64,000 nucleotides of DNA, taken from Selaginella moellendorffii (lineage: Eukaryota; Streptophyta; Lycopodiopsida; Selaginellales; Selaginellaceae). The stretch covers positions 141,991-205,990 of the forward strand of contig NW_003314365.1 in assembly GCF_000143415.4 (NCBI RefSeq), read 5' to 3'. Positions 1 through 10,142 of the stretch are shown one piece after another. How positions within the stretch are numbered: the first letter of the stretch is position 1; each line of letters begins with the position of its first letter. A model generated the notes under the pieces. The model saw only the letters and a program-made list of their open reading frames with translations. It searched no databases and was not told where the DNA came from. Both the position numbers and the translations under genes were made by a program.

Positions 1-10
1 TGCATAATTT

Positions 11-100
11 GGACGGGAACCTGTTGGCCGGATATCTGGCTCGAATAAAAACAATTATTGGCAAGGTCACAGGTTCGAACCCACAGCCAGAGACCCAATT
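11..100 (+). repeat. SINE-like tRNA-related repeat, family R1
   Basis: A ~90-bp motif begins ggacgggaacctgttggccg, contains a box-A-like segment (ttggccggatatctggc) and, about 45 bp later, a box-B-like ggttcgaaccc, and ends agccagagacccaatt. The layout matches an RNA polymerase III promoter of tRNA type, but the arms do not pair as a real tRNA. This copy lies at the start of unit 1. Confidence 0.6.
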
Positions 101-450
101 AAATTTTACTTCGCTTGCGCAAGAATTTGCCGGCACCTGGGTCTTTATGGAATTCGCTGGAGTGCTTGAGCAGCAGCAGCAGCCACGATGATCATGGTCA
201 GTGTGTCGATCTAGCCCAGACTCTTCCTTTTGCTTTAAAGTCATGCTGGAACGCGTCTCAGCATTGCTCGCTTGAACGCCAACAGGTTTGGACGAGGAGA
301 GGAGCTTAAACTTGCAGCCCGCGTGACTCGCAATGCAGCCTTGTCTACGAAAGTATCATTGCATTTCAGCTAGAGGGGGTGTCCAAGTTTGAATCCACCA
401 CTAGCTCCTCCTACATGCTTCGTCAAAATAGCGAATGGCCGAGGACTACT

Positions 451-525
451 GACGACCTGGATAACGATACGCTGCTCCACACTTTCGAGCAGCGTTTGAC
501 TGCCGCGCTTGTGCCAATCTCATGT
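451..525 (+). pseudogene. Short F-box remnant
   Basis: The frame reads DDLDNDTLLHTF, the same words as the better-preserved F-box fragment at 9,948, then loses the frame. It is a decayed duplicate of about 25 codons. Confidence 0.4.
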
Positions 526-1137
526 AAGAAAGAGTGGAGCTGAGCGAGAGCGTAGCCTTTCTTCTCTCTAGTTTCTCGCAGTGGCTTGACGTGGGTCCTT
601 GCAGATCATTGTGTTGTATCATTCCACCGCTTGTCATGCTTCTTCTTTGCTCTCACCTGACGCTCGATCAAGGCTCTCACAGGCTGCAGTGAATAACAAA
701 GGAATCACTGGTGCATCAACCCTCAGGTTCTGAGTCTAATCAGTTGCACCAAATCAGGGATGTGCCTCTCGTGTTTTTGGGAGTGAGTATTTAATTTCAT
801 GGTCTTGAACATGGCCAGAGGATTTGATCTTGCAAAGAAGAGAGAAACAAATAAATACCCCAACCTCCAGCACTCTTGACATTTCCAGATGCCTCTCAAC
901 TCTGCTCTTCAAGAGGGTGGTTGGATCAAATCAAACTTGCTCATTTTCCAGAAACTTTTCTTGTTCCGAGAAACAAATTTTGCTCCAAAAAAATTCCTGG
1001 AACCAAGAAGAGAGGCTTGGAAACGTTCGCGCGAACTTGCCCACGTGATTGATACGGAACAAGAAATCAGCACGCGTGCCATTCACTCAAAATCAATAAC
1101 AAGCGAAACACTTTAACAGGCTATTAATGTTTAATTT

Positions 1138-1226
1138 GGACGGGAACCTGTTGGCCGGATATCTGGCTAGAATAAAGAAATTTATTGGCAAGGTCACAGG
1201 TTCGAATCCACAGCCAGAGAACCACC
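1138..1226 (+). repeat. SINE-like repeat R1
   Basis: Second R1 copy in the unit. Its box B reads ggttcgaatcc, a perfect match to the eukaryotic pol III box B consensus GGTTCGANTCC, which supports a tRNA origin for the family. Confidence 0.6.
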
Positions 1227-2527
1227 TAAACACACTTTTTTCAAGTGTAGGCGATGTTGGAGTTTCTCCGCGATATTGGAATTTCCTTGTTTCTCCCTCC
1301 CGCAGGCTCGAGAGACAAAAAAGACAGTGGTCGATCTAGCCCAGAAAGAAAGGATGCTGGGATGTGTCTCTCGCTTGGAACGATAATAGATTTGGAGGAG
1401 GAACTTGCGCCTCGCGTGACTCGCAATGCCACCCTTGTTACGATCGCACAGAGTGCTGCAGACTGCCAAGGAAGAACACGAACGCTGAGCGGCACACTCT
1501 GCAAGCTGGAACGCGAGCGATTGAGCGGAGCAGAGACAGGACACGACCCTGGACATCGGTTTACCGATGCCCAAGAGTTTTGGCAACCTTCGAATGGCTG
1601 TGAGTCATGATCTCCAGCCCAGAGGACAGGTCCAACTAGCATCGGACTTTTCCCCACTCTTTCATTCTCCAGCGCTGAAATTTGGCTCGACACTGGCCTC
1701 GTCTTAAATGCTTCTTAACGTATATCATACCTTCACCATAACGGCGCAAGCTCTCGCTCACTTCTAAGCATCCTTTCTAAACCCGTGGGAACGTTTTATA
1801 AGGCTGTCATCCTTTCTGCGGTTGTCAAGTTCAAGAAAGAAACCATTATGGAATGAAGATTTCACCACTGAATCCCTGGGATAACCTACCTTTTCTTCTT
1901 TTGAGAAACAAAGTTTCCCTAACGACTGAATGTCCGAAGATGGCTTGTTTGAGCATTGAAGATTAAATTGATCCAGGCACGCTCTTGATTAGCAGCAAAG
2001 TTAAGAGTACAAGGCTGGAGGTACTTGTCTGTTCTTTCAAATCCTAGGGAGCTTGAGATTTCATCAAGGGGCTTTCTTGTCGTGTTCTATCCAAGTTTGA
2101 TGCTTGTTCCTAGCAGCAACAAGAAAAAATCCATGAAATTTCAAGTCACACCCTGTGTGAAGAAGAGGGGGCAATGCATGGAAAGTACTCGGGGACAAAA
2201 GGTGGCTGTCCACAACAAGAGTATTCAGAGCAAAAAGGGCGAAAGATGAACTGTGGGAAAGCAATGCTTTCACTACAACGTACATCCCTTGTGCCCTGCT
2301 GATCAATCCAAAAGCCACAACGCTGGTGGTAGTGCAGCAGCTCCTCCGTCCCGCGTTTAAATTCTACAAGCTCTTGCCAGGTGCAAGGTTCCATGGCCGT
2401 TTGCGACAAGAGAAATGCTGGTCACGTCTTTCGAACTGGAGCTACCTGAATTGGATGCCGTGGTTGGCTGCTTGCGAACAGTTAAGCTATCAATCACTGT
2501 GCCTCTTTTGTTATTTTATTCACTCCA

Positions 2528-3036
2528 ATGGTGGTGATTTGCCAGGTCCCCCAGGAAGCAGAGACTATCGTCAAGGAGACCATCCATGGTTTTAATGCTT
2601 CTCATTTGCCTCCTCCAAAAGAGGGCGTCATTCGCATGGAAGCCAACGGTGGATTCATCCTCCAGAAGATTAGCGACGAGAAATGCTACACAAGGTACGC
2701 TATTAGTTTTTTTTTTTTTTGTTTTCTTCTTAAGATAGTCACTACTTCTTTTACAGAGCAGTAATACACCTGGACCTTAAGGTCGACCTTGTTCCGACAT
2801 GGGTGATTAACTTCCTTGGGCGTCAAGTTGTGGGACACGGCTTCAGGCTATACCTCAAGGTATATTTCTTTCCTTTTCGGGTGAAAAATGTCTAAGCTTT
2901 GTGTGTACAACAGACTGTTTCTTCTGTTAAAGAGAGCAAAGTGTTTCAAGAATGCATCAGGCAACAGCCACTCTACAGCCACATAATGTTACAGATGCTA
3001 CCAAAATCGAGCCACCAAAATGGATACAAGAGTTGA
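2528..3036 (+). CDS. START-like lipid-binding protein, C-terminal part only (copy 1)
   Basis: Three exons (2,528-2,694; 2,757-2,859; 2,914-3,036) join in frame to 130 codons with GT-AG introns of 62 and 54 bp. The protein has VIRMEANGGFILQKI, then VDLVPTWVINFLGRQVVG, then GFRLYLKTVSSVKES and VFQECIRQQPLYSHI. The VP-x-W-x-INF-x-xRQ...G-F-LY pattern and the final PLY-x-x-I match the C-terminal half of plant START/polyketide-cyclase-like lipid transfer proteins (family recognition from memory). The N-terminal half of a START domain is missing, so it is probably a truncated, non-functional copy, although the spliced frame is open. No promoter is evident upstream. Confidence 0.55.
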
Positions 3037-4070
3037 GGTGCTTTTCATAAGAAGTATTCATAAGAAGTATTCATAAGAGCATTTACATTTATAAACAATT
3101 TATAAACAAAGAGGAGCTTGAGGCCCACCGATACTCCTGAAAAGTCCGAACTTATTCATGAGACATATGCAAGGTGGGTTTATAAGATTTCTGTTGTTTT
3201 GCATGTCTAGAAAAATCTGCTGCAGTCAAGCTCAAGAAAGAAACCATTCTCTTCTCGATGGAATGAAACTCTCACTTGCTCCATGCTCTGGCGAGGCCAT
3301 GGCAAACAAAATGGGCGGACTCTTCGTCTCAATCTGACAAGCAGCTGATGCAAAGGCTACTTTTGAGAAACAAAGCGTAAGTATGCTGCAACAAGAACCA
3401 GCAACAGCCATTTAAGGTATTGTCGTGGAAGATGGCTTGGCTGAGCTCGAGTTTGATTTGATCCAGGCACCCTGGTCCCATCTATTCTTCACTTGGTTGT
3501 CAAAGCTTGGAGGTCCATAGGTTTCGATCCTTTCAAATCCTGCTCCAACTTTTGATGCCTTTTCTTGGCAATAATATATTGCTCTGAAACCGTGAAAGCT
3601 TACTCACCTGCAAAAAAAACTCTAGGGTTGCACCAGACATCCAATAAACCAGAGAAGCTCTCGAGGAAAATCCTAGATTTAACATAAACAAGTCACACCT
3701 CATGGAATTGATGGTGATCTTGGTACAACTAACTAATTAAGCTTGTCCTCAAACACATGGTTTTGGCATTTGTCTTTCACACTATTGTCCAATCTTGTGA
3801 AAGCCTTGACCGAGCTTAAACTCAATCAGCTGAGAACAAGCTGTCTCAAAAGTTTCCAAAGAGCAGAAGGCATAATACAAAGGTCACAAACTCGTCTCAT
3901 CACAAGTTGCATTGTGGTCACTCCACGCCTTGGATGTTGATGAACTACAGGCCTCCATTTATCTTGGAAAATACATCTATGAGGAATGAAGCAATCTGGA
4001 CAATAGTATAAGCAAAATGAGCACGAGAAGAACCATACATACCGTGGAAAAGCATGAGTTCTACACTCAA

Positions 4071-4254
4071 AACGACACACACATGGCACGGGCAATGTTC
4101 GATCAAATGCCCGAGTGCCACAACATTGTCGCATGGACTGCTAGGCCTACGCTCTCACTGGGAATTTCTTCCACGCTTTAATTTGATCCTCTACCAGGAG
4201 ATGGTCTTGGAAGGAATGGCTCCCGACTAGATCACATTCACTTCCGAAATCAGA
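4071..4254 (+). pseudogene. PPR-repeat fragment (copy 1)
   Basis: The frame gives MARAMFDQMPECHNIVAWTA and then, after stops and a shift, LYQEMVLEGMAPD followed by a stop and ITFTS. ARAMFDxMP...NIVAWT and LYxEMxLEGxxPDxITF are standard words of plant PLS-class pentatricopeptide repeat proteins, which bind organellar RNA. Here they are interrupted and non-functional. Confidence 0.65.
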
Positions 4255-4722
4255 AAAGTTCTTTGTCAGGATGTACCATCTAGTAGGACGAAACTGGCCT
4301 CAAGAATGCTAGAGCATAAGTTATAACATGTAGCTACGTAAATGATGAACCTATGCAGAGGCTTGCCCGATCGTGGAACACTAGTACACGCAAGGTGGAT
4401 TGTTAACATTGAGGATGTCATTGTCGTGTGCTAAAGTGGCCTGAAGAACGCCACCGTGATTGGATTCCTTGTGATTCCATCACTCTTTTAGCTAATAGAG
4501 CTTCTAATTACAATCTTTTACAAGGAACCCACAGTACAAAGACTAAGCTCGGTTACAATCTTTTAAAATGAACCCAAGACTAAGCTCAATAATGAAGATT
4601 AGGCCATTGTTGGAATGCCCATTTTAGGGAGTTGTGCTCTTATTGGATAGCTCATTGTAACGCTTGAGCTAAATGCTTTTCAATTAAAACGTACAATAAT
4701 ATGCTTTGCCTCCTGTGGGAAC

Positions 4723-5460
4723 ATGCAGTCTATGTTAGGAGATCTCAGCAGGCATGGTGGATCAATGTTCCATCTGGAATGGATGAAATTTCTTGCTCAA
4801 GGTGCTCGTCTGACCACATTCCACAGCAATATTCTGAAGCTGTACGTGAAGGAGATATTCGATGGGTTGTACAAAGAGATCAGGAAGATCCTGGTGCCGT
4901 TCATGTGGATGTTGTGCTGCCATTTGAATGGAAATTCGGGGGTTGGTAAGCCTGCATTCGTCTGGTACTTCCGGTCATGATCTACGAGTCCAGAGCGACT
5001 GTTTTGATGTTCAAGGGTAACAAAGCTCAGGGTGGTGAATAGAGAAGACTTCCCTCAGGAGATTGTGCTGGACAGCAAAGTAGATACCATCTCATCGATC
5101 TGTGAGTGGACTTGGGGCGGATGGTTGGAAATAAAACCCTTGTTGCTGCTTCATCACCAGACGAGTTCAATGTCAGAAAAGCCAAGCGGACAACGTTCAC
5201 TCGCTATCTGCCTGCGTGGGAAAAGCACGAGTACGATGCTCTTGTGTCTTCTTGGAGGAAACGCGTGACAGACTATGAGAGTGGATCGGAAGAAGCCAAA
5301 GAGATAACGCAGAGAGTGAATGCTGCTGAAATGGCGTTTGAATGGTTTGGAGGTATCCCCTGGTTTCTTTGGGATGTAGAAGCAAACGGTCTGACTGTGG
5401 AAGCTTTCGAAAGGGATTGAAGCACCTGAGTATGGTTCTGACTCCTGATTTTGTCCTTCA
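4723..5460 (+). pseudogene. P-loop NTPase remnant, Crinkler/RHS-like (copy 1)
   Basis: Consecutive pieces in shifting frames read FHSNILK...EIFDGLYKEIRKI, then LNGNSGVGKPAFVWYF (a Walker A motif), IYESRATVLMFKGNKA, VNREDFPQEIVLDSKV, and a longer open piece at 5,106-5,420 with RTTFTRYLPAWEKHEYDAL, EITQRVNAAEMAFEWFGGIP and a final FLWDVEANGLTVEAFERD. GNxGVGKS, a following YES.A..VLxFKG strand and a distal F..GGIPr motif are the pattern of the NTPase of Crinkler (CRN) / retrotransposon-hot-spot proteins, recognised from memory. At least three frame changes and a GKS to GKP change in the P-loop make it a pseudogene. An unrelated STAND-like ATPase is possible. Confidence 0.45.
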
Positions 5461-5863
5461 AGCGTTTTGAGCGTTGGTGGTCCAGGAAACTAAGGTGCGC
5501 ATCTTCATGCTCTCAAACATGCTCCTGGCGGCGCTCAAGTTGAAACTTGCGTGAGAGCTATCCAGCAGACAATGGTCTTGCGCAGGATCTCGTGAACGGC
5601 CTTGTCAAAATGCCCATTCTCGCAAATGCGAGGATCCACGGTACTGGATTCTTCTCCGGGATTTGACCGAAGGTGTTCTTCGTGAGGGCAACGACGCCTT
5701 GGATGGTCCTAATGATGGAAGTCGTTGTAATTCTTAGGATACTACTTTATCCATCACGAATAGCATCAATACAGTAATCACTTCGAAGCTTTTAAAATAG
5801 GATCTACATATTTTGTCTTGGTAATGGGAGATTTCACTTCCTGAACATAGTCGCTTCTATATA

Positions 5864-6364
5864 TCAGGTGAAGCAAGATCTAACGTCCACATCTTGATTG
5901 ATTTCATTTGCTGTTAAATCCATCCATTTTTTGAATTTTTTTTGTGTGTGGCTATCCGGCACCAGGAATCGTCTAAAATCCATGGTGAGGCTCTTTGGGT
6001 ATCGAGGTTTCTTCATTTGAATCCTTGGAATCTTTCGGTTTTCGGTTTTCGACATCCAAGCCGGCTCCCTTTCGTCCTTGGGCGGCTGGATGCCTTGGAT
6101 GATCGCCGCATTTTGCCGCGTCTTGGCGTCCGGAAGGGATGTGTCAGGGAGCGAAGCAATTGCGTCAGAATAGATGCAGCTGAGCTCCTGGACAAGCTCG
6201 TCCCAAGTCCGGCACGACGGGCCCATTGTGTAGTTGAGAGAGAGGGGATGGAAAACGTCGCCTTTGTCTGGGTGTAACCGGATGGAGAGCTCCGAGGGAT
6301 TCAAGCCACCCAAACATCGAGAGATGGCAGCTTTCCGCTGCACAGCGCGAAACCGTAGCCGCAC
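5864..6364 (-). CDS. Hypothetical protein, 166 aa, repeated in all units (copy 1)
   Basis: An open frame of 166 codons. The protein is basic and has MRLRFRAVQRKAAISRCLGG at its start, a TWDELVQELSCIYSDAIASL segment, a KTENRKIPRIQMKKPRYPKS basic stretch and a C-terminal FKKWMDLTANEINQDVDV. I do not recognise a family. It contains no signal peptide or membrane span. The opposite strand also has a 111-codon open frame, so coding is not certain. The frame persists in copies 1 and 3 and most of copy 2. Confidence 0.35.
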   Translation of the reverse strand: MRLRFRAVQRKAAISRCLGGLNPSELSIRLHPDKGDVFHPLSLNYTMGPSCRTWDELVQELSCIYSDAIASLPDTSLPDAKTRQNAAIIQGIQPPKDEREPAWMSKTENRKIPRIQMKKPRYPKSLTMDFRRFLVPDSHTQKKFKKWMDLTANEINQDVDVRSCFT

Positions 6365-7006
6365 TAAAATCTAACGGTTTGGATGGTATATTCTAAGATA
6401 TCCTTTAATCCAACGGCTGTGATGTATCGCTCTTAACCTTTTATTTGTTTGTAGTTACCACTAATATAAACTGCGTTTAAAAGTTCATTCTCATTCACTA
6501 TTTCTAGCTTGTTGTCTAGCGTCTTTCTTGTTCAAATGGTGAGGAAGGCTTGCATATGCTGGCAGGGTCATCGAGAATTCAATGGCACAACATTGTGTGT
6601 GATTGATAGATTATGCTGAAGTGACAACTGATGAGAATTTGGTATATATGATCGAATTGGTAAGCTCAATGGCATGTTTGTGCTGTTTGTGTGCTACTGG
6701 AGCAAATCAAATATATATATCTTCCCTTCCACAAAATTTGATTGCATGAGTACAGTGGAGATGCACCTAAGTTAATACTTTTTAATGATCTGTTTGTTTA
6801 AGTCTGTAATAATGGATTCCATTGATTACAAGTTTGGTTTTGCTTCTTTACTATGATCTAGTACCAACTTAACAACACAGTTAATCTTAGGTGAGATTTT
6901 GAGGAGAGCCACTCTCACTAGTAGATTGTATAGTGTTAAGAAAAAGGAAAATAATAAAATGGTCCAGAAACTCAACACAGTTAATTTAATAATAAAATAA
7001 TGAAAT

Positions 7007-7142
7007 AGTGTTCATGTTAGGGGGCGACCCTAACACCGTATTATTCTTAATTGAAAGTCGAGGCGGATGGGAATCGAACCCAGCAACCCTTCACAATAGA
7101 ACATTACAGCGTGCATGCTATAACCACAAAGCCATGAACACT
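7007..7142 (-). repeat. tRNA-derived SINE-like element with inverted ends (copy 1)
   Basis: On the minus strand box A reads TGGCTTTGTGG (7,124-7,134) and box B reads GGTTCGATTCC (7,070-7,080), both exact matches to pol III tRNA promoter consensus. The T-arm TGGGTTCGATTCCCA can pair, but the acceptor ends cannot, so it is tRNA-derived and not a working tRNA. The element is bounded by agtgttcatg and its complement catgaacact, and near one end carries the hairpin gttaggg/ccctaac. Confidence 0.6.
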
Positions 7143-7208
7143 GGGAGATAACAAAATATTATTTCAGCACCTCTTATTTGAAAAACAAGATTTGGAATCC
7201 ATCTGATT

Positions 7209-7311
7209 GTCCACGTGGACGACATCCAGGGGCTGCGAGGCCAGAGGATCCACGCGCGGATCCTGGAGAGCAGCTACTGGCCGAATCAATACCGTCTTCA
7301 TCCGGCATGAA
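7209..7311 (+). pseudogene. PPR N-terminal fragment (copy 1)
   Basis: The frame reads VDDIQGLRGQRIHARILESS, the usual opening of plant PLS-type PPR proteins (L..G+RIHARIL.S), then stops. It is a short piece without a start or the following repeats. Confidence 0.55.
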
Positions 7312-7369
7312 ATCAAACATTTCTTTGGAGGTGGTCTGCTATTCACTGCTGGAAGGGGAACCCATGGAA

Positions 7370-7640
7370 CGTCCTGTCATTCTGGGCAGTAGATTCGTCC
7401 AGGACACCAGATCCTTGGCCGGCGTTTTTGCCCAAGCTCGATTTCGCTGCCACAATTTGCCCCTGCTGCGCGAGAGCCATTATCATCGAGTTCCATGGCG
7501 CTCTGAGAGGCAATCAAACATAGACTCTCACTCTCGGATGCGGGATGCCGCCACATACGCGGTGACCATCGCGTTCCAGGAGACGATAATCGAACAAGAT
7601 TGACGCCGCATCGATCGAATGCCCTGTTCTTGCTGCTCGC
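7370..7640 (-). pseudogene. PPR-repeat fragment, opposite strand (copy 1)
   Basis: The minus strand reads SMRRQSCSIIVSWNAMVTAY and, in another frame further on, AKDLVSWTNLLPRMTG. VSWNAMVxAY and K.LVSWTxLL are core PPR words. Frame breaks between them show a pseudogene. It lies head-on to the plus-strand PPR piece at 7,209. Confidence 0.6.
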
Positions 7641-7790
7641 ATTTGCCAGCGAAAGGGAATATCGCGCGATCCAAGAGCCTGAACCGTGGATCATTCGGGG
7701 GGATCGGCACGAGAGAAGATTTAGCTCCAGCAACGCTGCCGAGAGCGACTTTGCGGAGAAGAGAAATCCCTCGTTCATACAAAAAAAATT

Positions 7791-7880
7791 GATTGGGTCT
7801 CTGGCTGTGGGTTCGAACCTGTGACCTTGCCAATATATTTTTTTATTCTAGCCAGATATCCGGCCATCAGGTTCCCGTCC
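7791..7880 (-). repeat. SINE-like repeat R1, inverted
   Basis: Reverse-complement R1 copy within unit 1: gattgggtctctggctgtgg through to ccggccatcaggttcccgtcc. It lies just beside the minus-strand PPR fragment. Confidence 0.6.
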
Positions 7881-9007
7881 AAAGTCTACACTAATTGCTT
7901 CTTAACGTATACCATCATGTAAACAGCGGCGCAAGAGATTTTCGTTTTGTGGGCGCATGGCGCGCAGCGCGTTGCTGCTGTCAAGCTCAAGAAAGAAACC
8001 ATTCTCTTCTCGATGGAATGAAACTCTCACTTTCTCCATGCTCTGGCGAGGCCATGGCAAACAAAACGGGTTGGATGGACTCTGCATCTCAATCTGAGCA
8101 AGCAGCTGATGCAGAAGCTACTTTTGAGAAACAAAGTATAAGTATGCTGCAACAAGAACCAGCAACATCCGTTTAAGATATTGTTCTGGAAGATGGCTTG
8201 TCTGAGCTCGAGTTTGATTTGATCCAGGCACCATGGTCCCGGGAATCTATTCTTCACTTGGTTGTCCAAGCTGGAGGTCCATAGGTTTGGATCGTTTCAA
8301 ATCCTCGGGGCGTGAGACTCTGGAGCTCCAATTTTTGATGCCTTCTCTTGGCAATAATATAATATATTGCTCTGAAACCGTGAAAGCTTACTCACCCGCA
8401 AACAAAACTCCAGGGTTGCACCAGAGATCCAATAAACCTGTGAGAGCCTTGACCAAGCTCAAACTCAATCAGCTCAGAGCAAGCTTTCTCAAAAGTTTCC
8501 AAAGAGCAGATGGCATAACACAAAAAACGTATACCAGGTCACCAACTCATCTCATCACAAGTTGCGTTGTGGTCACTCCACGCCTTGGATGTTGATGAAC
8601 TACAGGCCTCCATTTTATCTTGGAAAATGCTCGAGGCCAAAGGGTGGCGAAGATGAGGAATGAAGTGATCTGGACTGGACAAGAGTATAAGCAAAATGAG
8701 CACGAGAAGAACCACACATACCGCGGAAAAGCAGTGCTTGTGCTTGTGAGCCTAGTTTGAAGATGTCTGAGACTGAGAAGAAAGACCATGCTGCTCGACT
8801 CATAGAGCACGCCCGGCAGCAGCACACCGCCCGGGTAAAGAGCCCCCTGGATCGAAAATGTGCAGCAGTAGCGTATAATGGCAATGGCGGTGGTTTTCCA
8901 TGGCATCGTTCTTGAGCCTTGACGAGGAGGTGCCATCCAGCGAAGATTTGCAGGAAGGAGGAGCGATCTCCAGCGGTGGGCGCCTGGGCGAGAATGCGGT
9001 GAGCACA

Positions 9008-9380
9008 GATCTGGGAGGGGGAAGGCGCATCCACGAGGAAAATCGTCTCCAGCGGCCTCGAGGTTCCTTGCTAATCTGGTCATAGAAAGGTATGGAAAGT
9101 GCGGGCGCTGGAAATCTTCCAGAAGATGAAAGATCGAGGTTCTTTCTCGTGGAAGACTGCGATCGCGGCATTTGCCCTTGTTACTCTTTTTCGAGCATCC
9201 AGTTATTTCTTTTGGCAGCTATCAATGCCGATCCAGGGGAGATCCACGCGCTAATCATCGCCGCGTTACGGTGCTCCGTTGGCGAGCATGCCATCGCCGA
9301 GATCTTCTTCTGCCAAGAACTGGACAGACACTTGCATCGGGTGGAACCAGGGCATTGCCGTGTGAGCTCGAGACTGGCAT
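9008..9380 (+). pseudogene. PPR-repeat fragment (copy 1)
   Basis: Pieces in shifting frames read GRRIHEE, then LLANLVIERYGKCGR, then ALEIFQKMKDRGSFSWKTAI followed by AAFAL. These are the successive L/S words of a plant PPR protein (RIHEEI..SG, YGKCG, A..IF.KM..R, SW.T.I.AFA). A base is missing after YGKCG. Further on TDTCIGWNQGIA may be another decayed repeat. Confidence 0.65.
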
Positions 9381-9611
9381 CCCAGCCTGATCGGCGCCAC
9401 ATCCCAATCGCCGCCCCAAGCTCCAATTACTACAACGACAAGCCAAAGATGGTGACGGTGTTATTGTCTCAGCTCCAGGATTGCGAGGAGATCAGACAGC
9501 AGGGGTATGGCCTCCTCCAAAGGCCGTGGTTGATTTACCCTCCAGCAGTAGTCTTTCAACCAGGCCTGGAGCGGGCCTTCTGCCAACTTAAGTCGAGGTT
9601 CCTGGTGTTTC

Positions 9612-9872
9612 TCACCTGGATCTCCGCCACATCGCCTTTGATAGCTGCAAGAATTCGATATCGACGAGCATTTGCCGAAAGAGCACCAGAACCTCTGGCA
9701 TTTGCCTGCTGTGGGCAAATGCGTTCCAGAAGAAAACATTTCCATCTTCCATTTTGTGGAGGACACCCAAGGCATCCGCGGCGCGCCCGCACTTTCCATA
9801 CATTTCCATGACGAAATTCGCGAGGAATCTATGACGATCAGAGCAGCGTCTCCTCCTCGTCGTCAAGAACAA
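9612..9872 (-). pseudogene. PPR-repeat fragment, opposite strand (copy 1)
   Basis: The minus frame reads FLANFVMEMYGKCGRAADAL, GVLHKMEDGNVFFWNAFA and EVLVLFRQM, an unbroken PPR repeat and a half with the MYGKCG and VFFWNAF words. It lacks a start region and the rest of the protein. Confidence 0.65.
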
Positions 9873-9947
9873 TGCGATGGAACCATTCGTTAACTACATG
9901 TAAGCTTCGTCCAAATAGCAAATGGCGCAAGGGCAGCGATAGCAGAG

Positions 9948-10142
9948 GTGACGCTGCCACCATTGGGCGACCTGGATAACGATACGCTGCTCCGCACTTT
10001 CGCTCGCATTCCAACAAGGAAGTTCCTCACCCGAGCAGCGCTTGTCTGCTGCGCTTGGCTGGATGATCCGGTCTGGCTCAAACCAAGACAAGCCTTCAAA
10101 CAATACCTCGCAAAGCAAGCATCACAAGCATTGCTTTTGTGA
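9948..10142 (+). pseudogene. F-box domain fragment (copy 1)
   Basis: A 64-codon frame: LPPLGDLDNDTLLRTFARIP then RKFLTRAALVCCAWLDDPVW. It matches the F-box (LP.l.dd.Ll.IF.Rlp...L..a.lVCk.W), the SKP1-binding part of SCF ubiquitin ligases. No C-terminal substrate-binding repeats follow in frame, so it is likely a fragment of an F-box gene. Confidence 0.6.

Noticed and set aside
7011-7033. Interstitial telomere repeat
   Set aside because: Only single ttaggg/ccctaa words occur, as arms of a small hairpin in the SINE-like element.
7007-7142. A functional tRNA gene
   Set aside because: The pol III boxes are perfect, but the acceptor arms cannot pair and the anticodon arm is not formed.
9092-9811. 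239-codon plus-strand open frame
   Set aside because: It crosses PPR remnants in the wrong frame and is shortened or altered in copies 2 and 3; no coherent protein.
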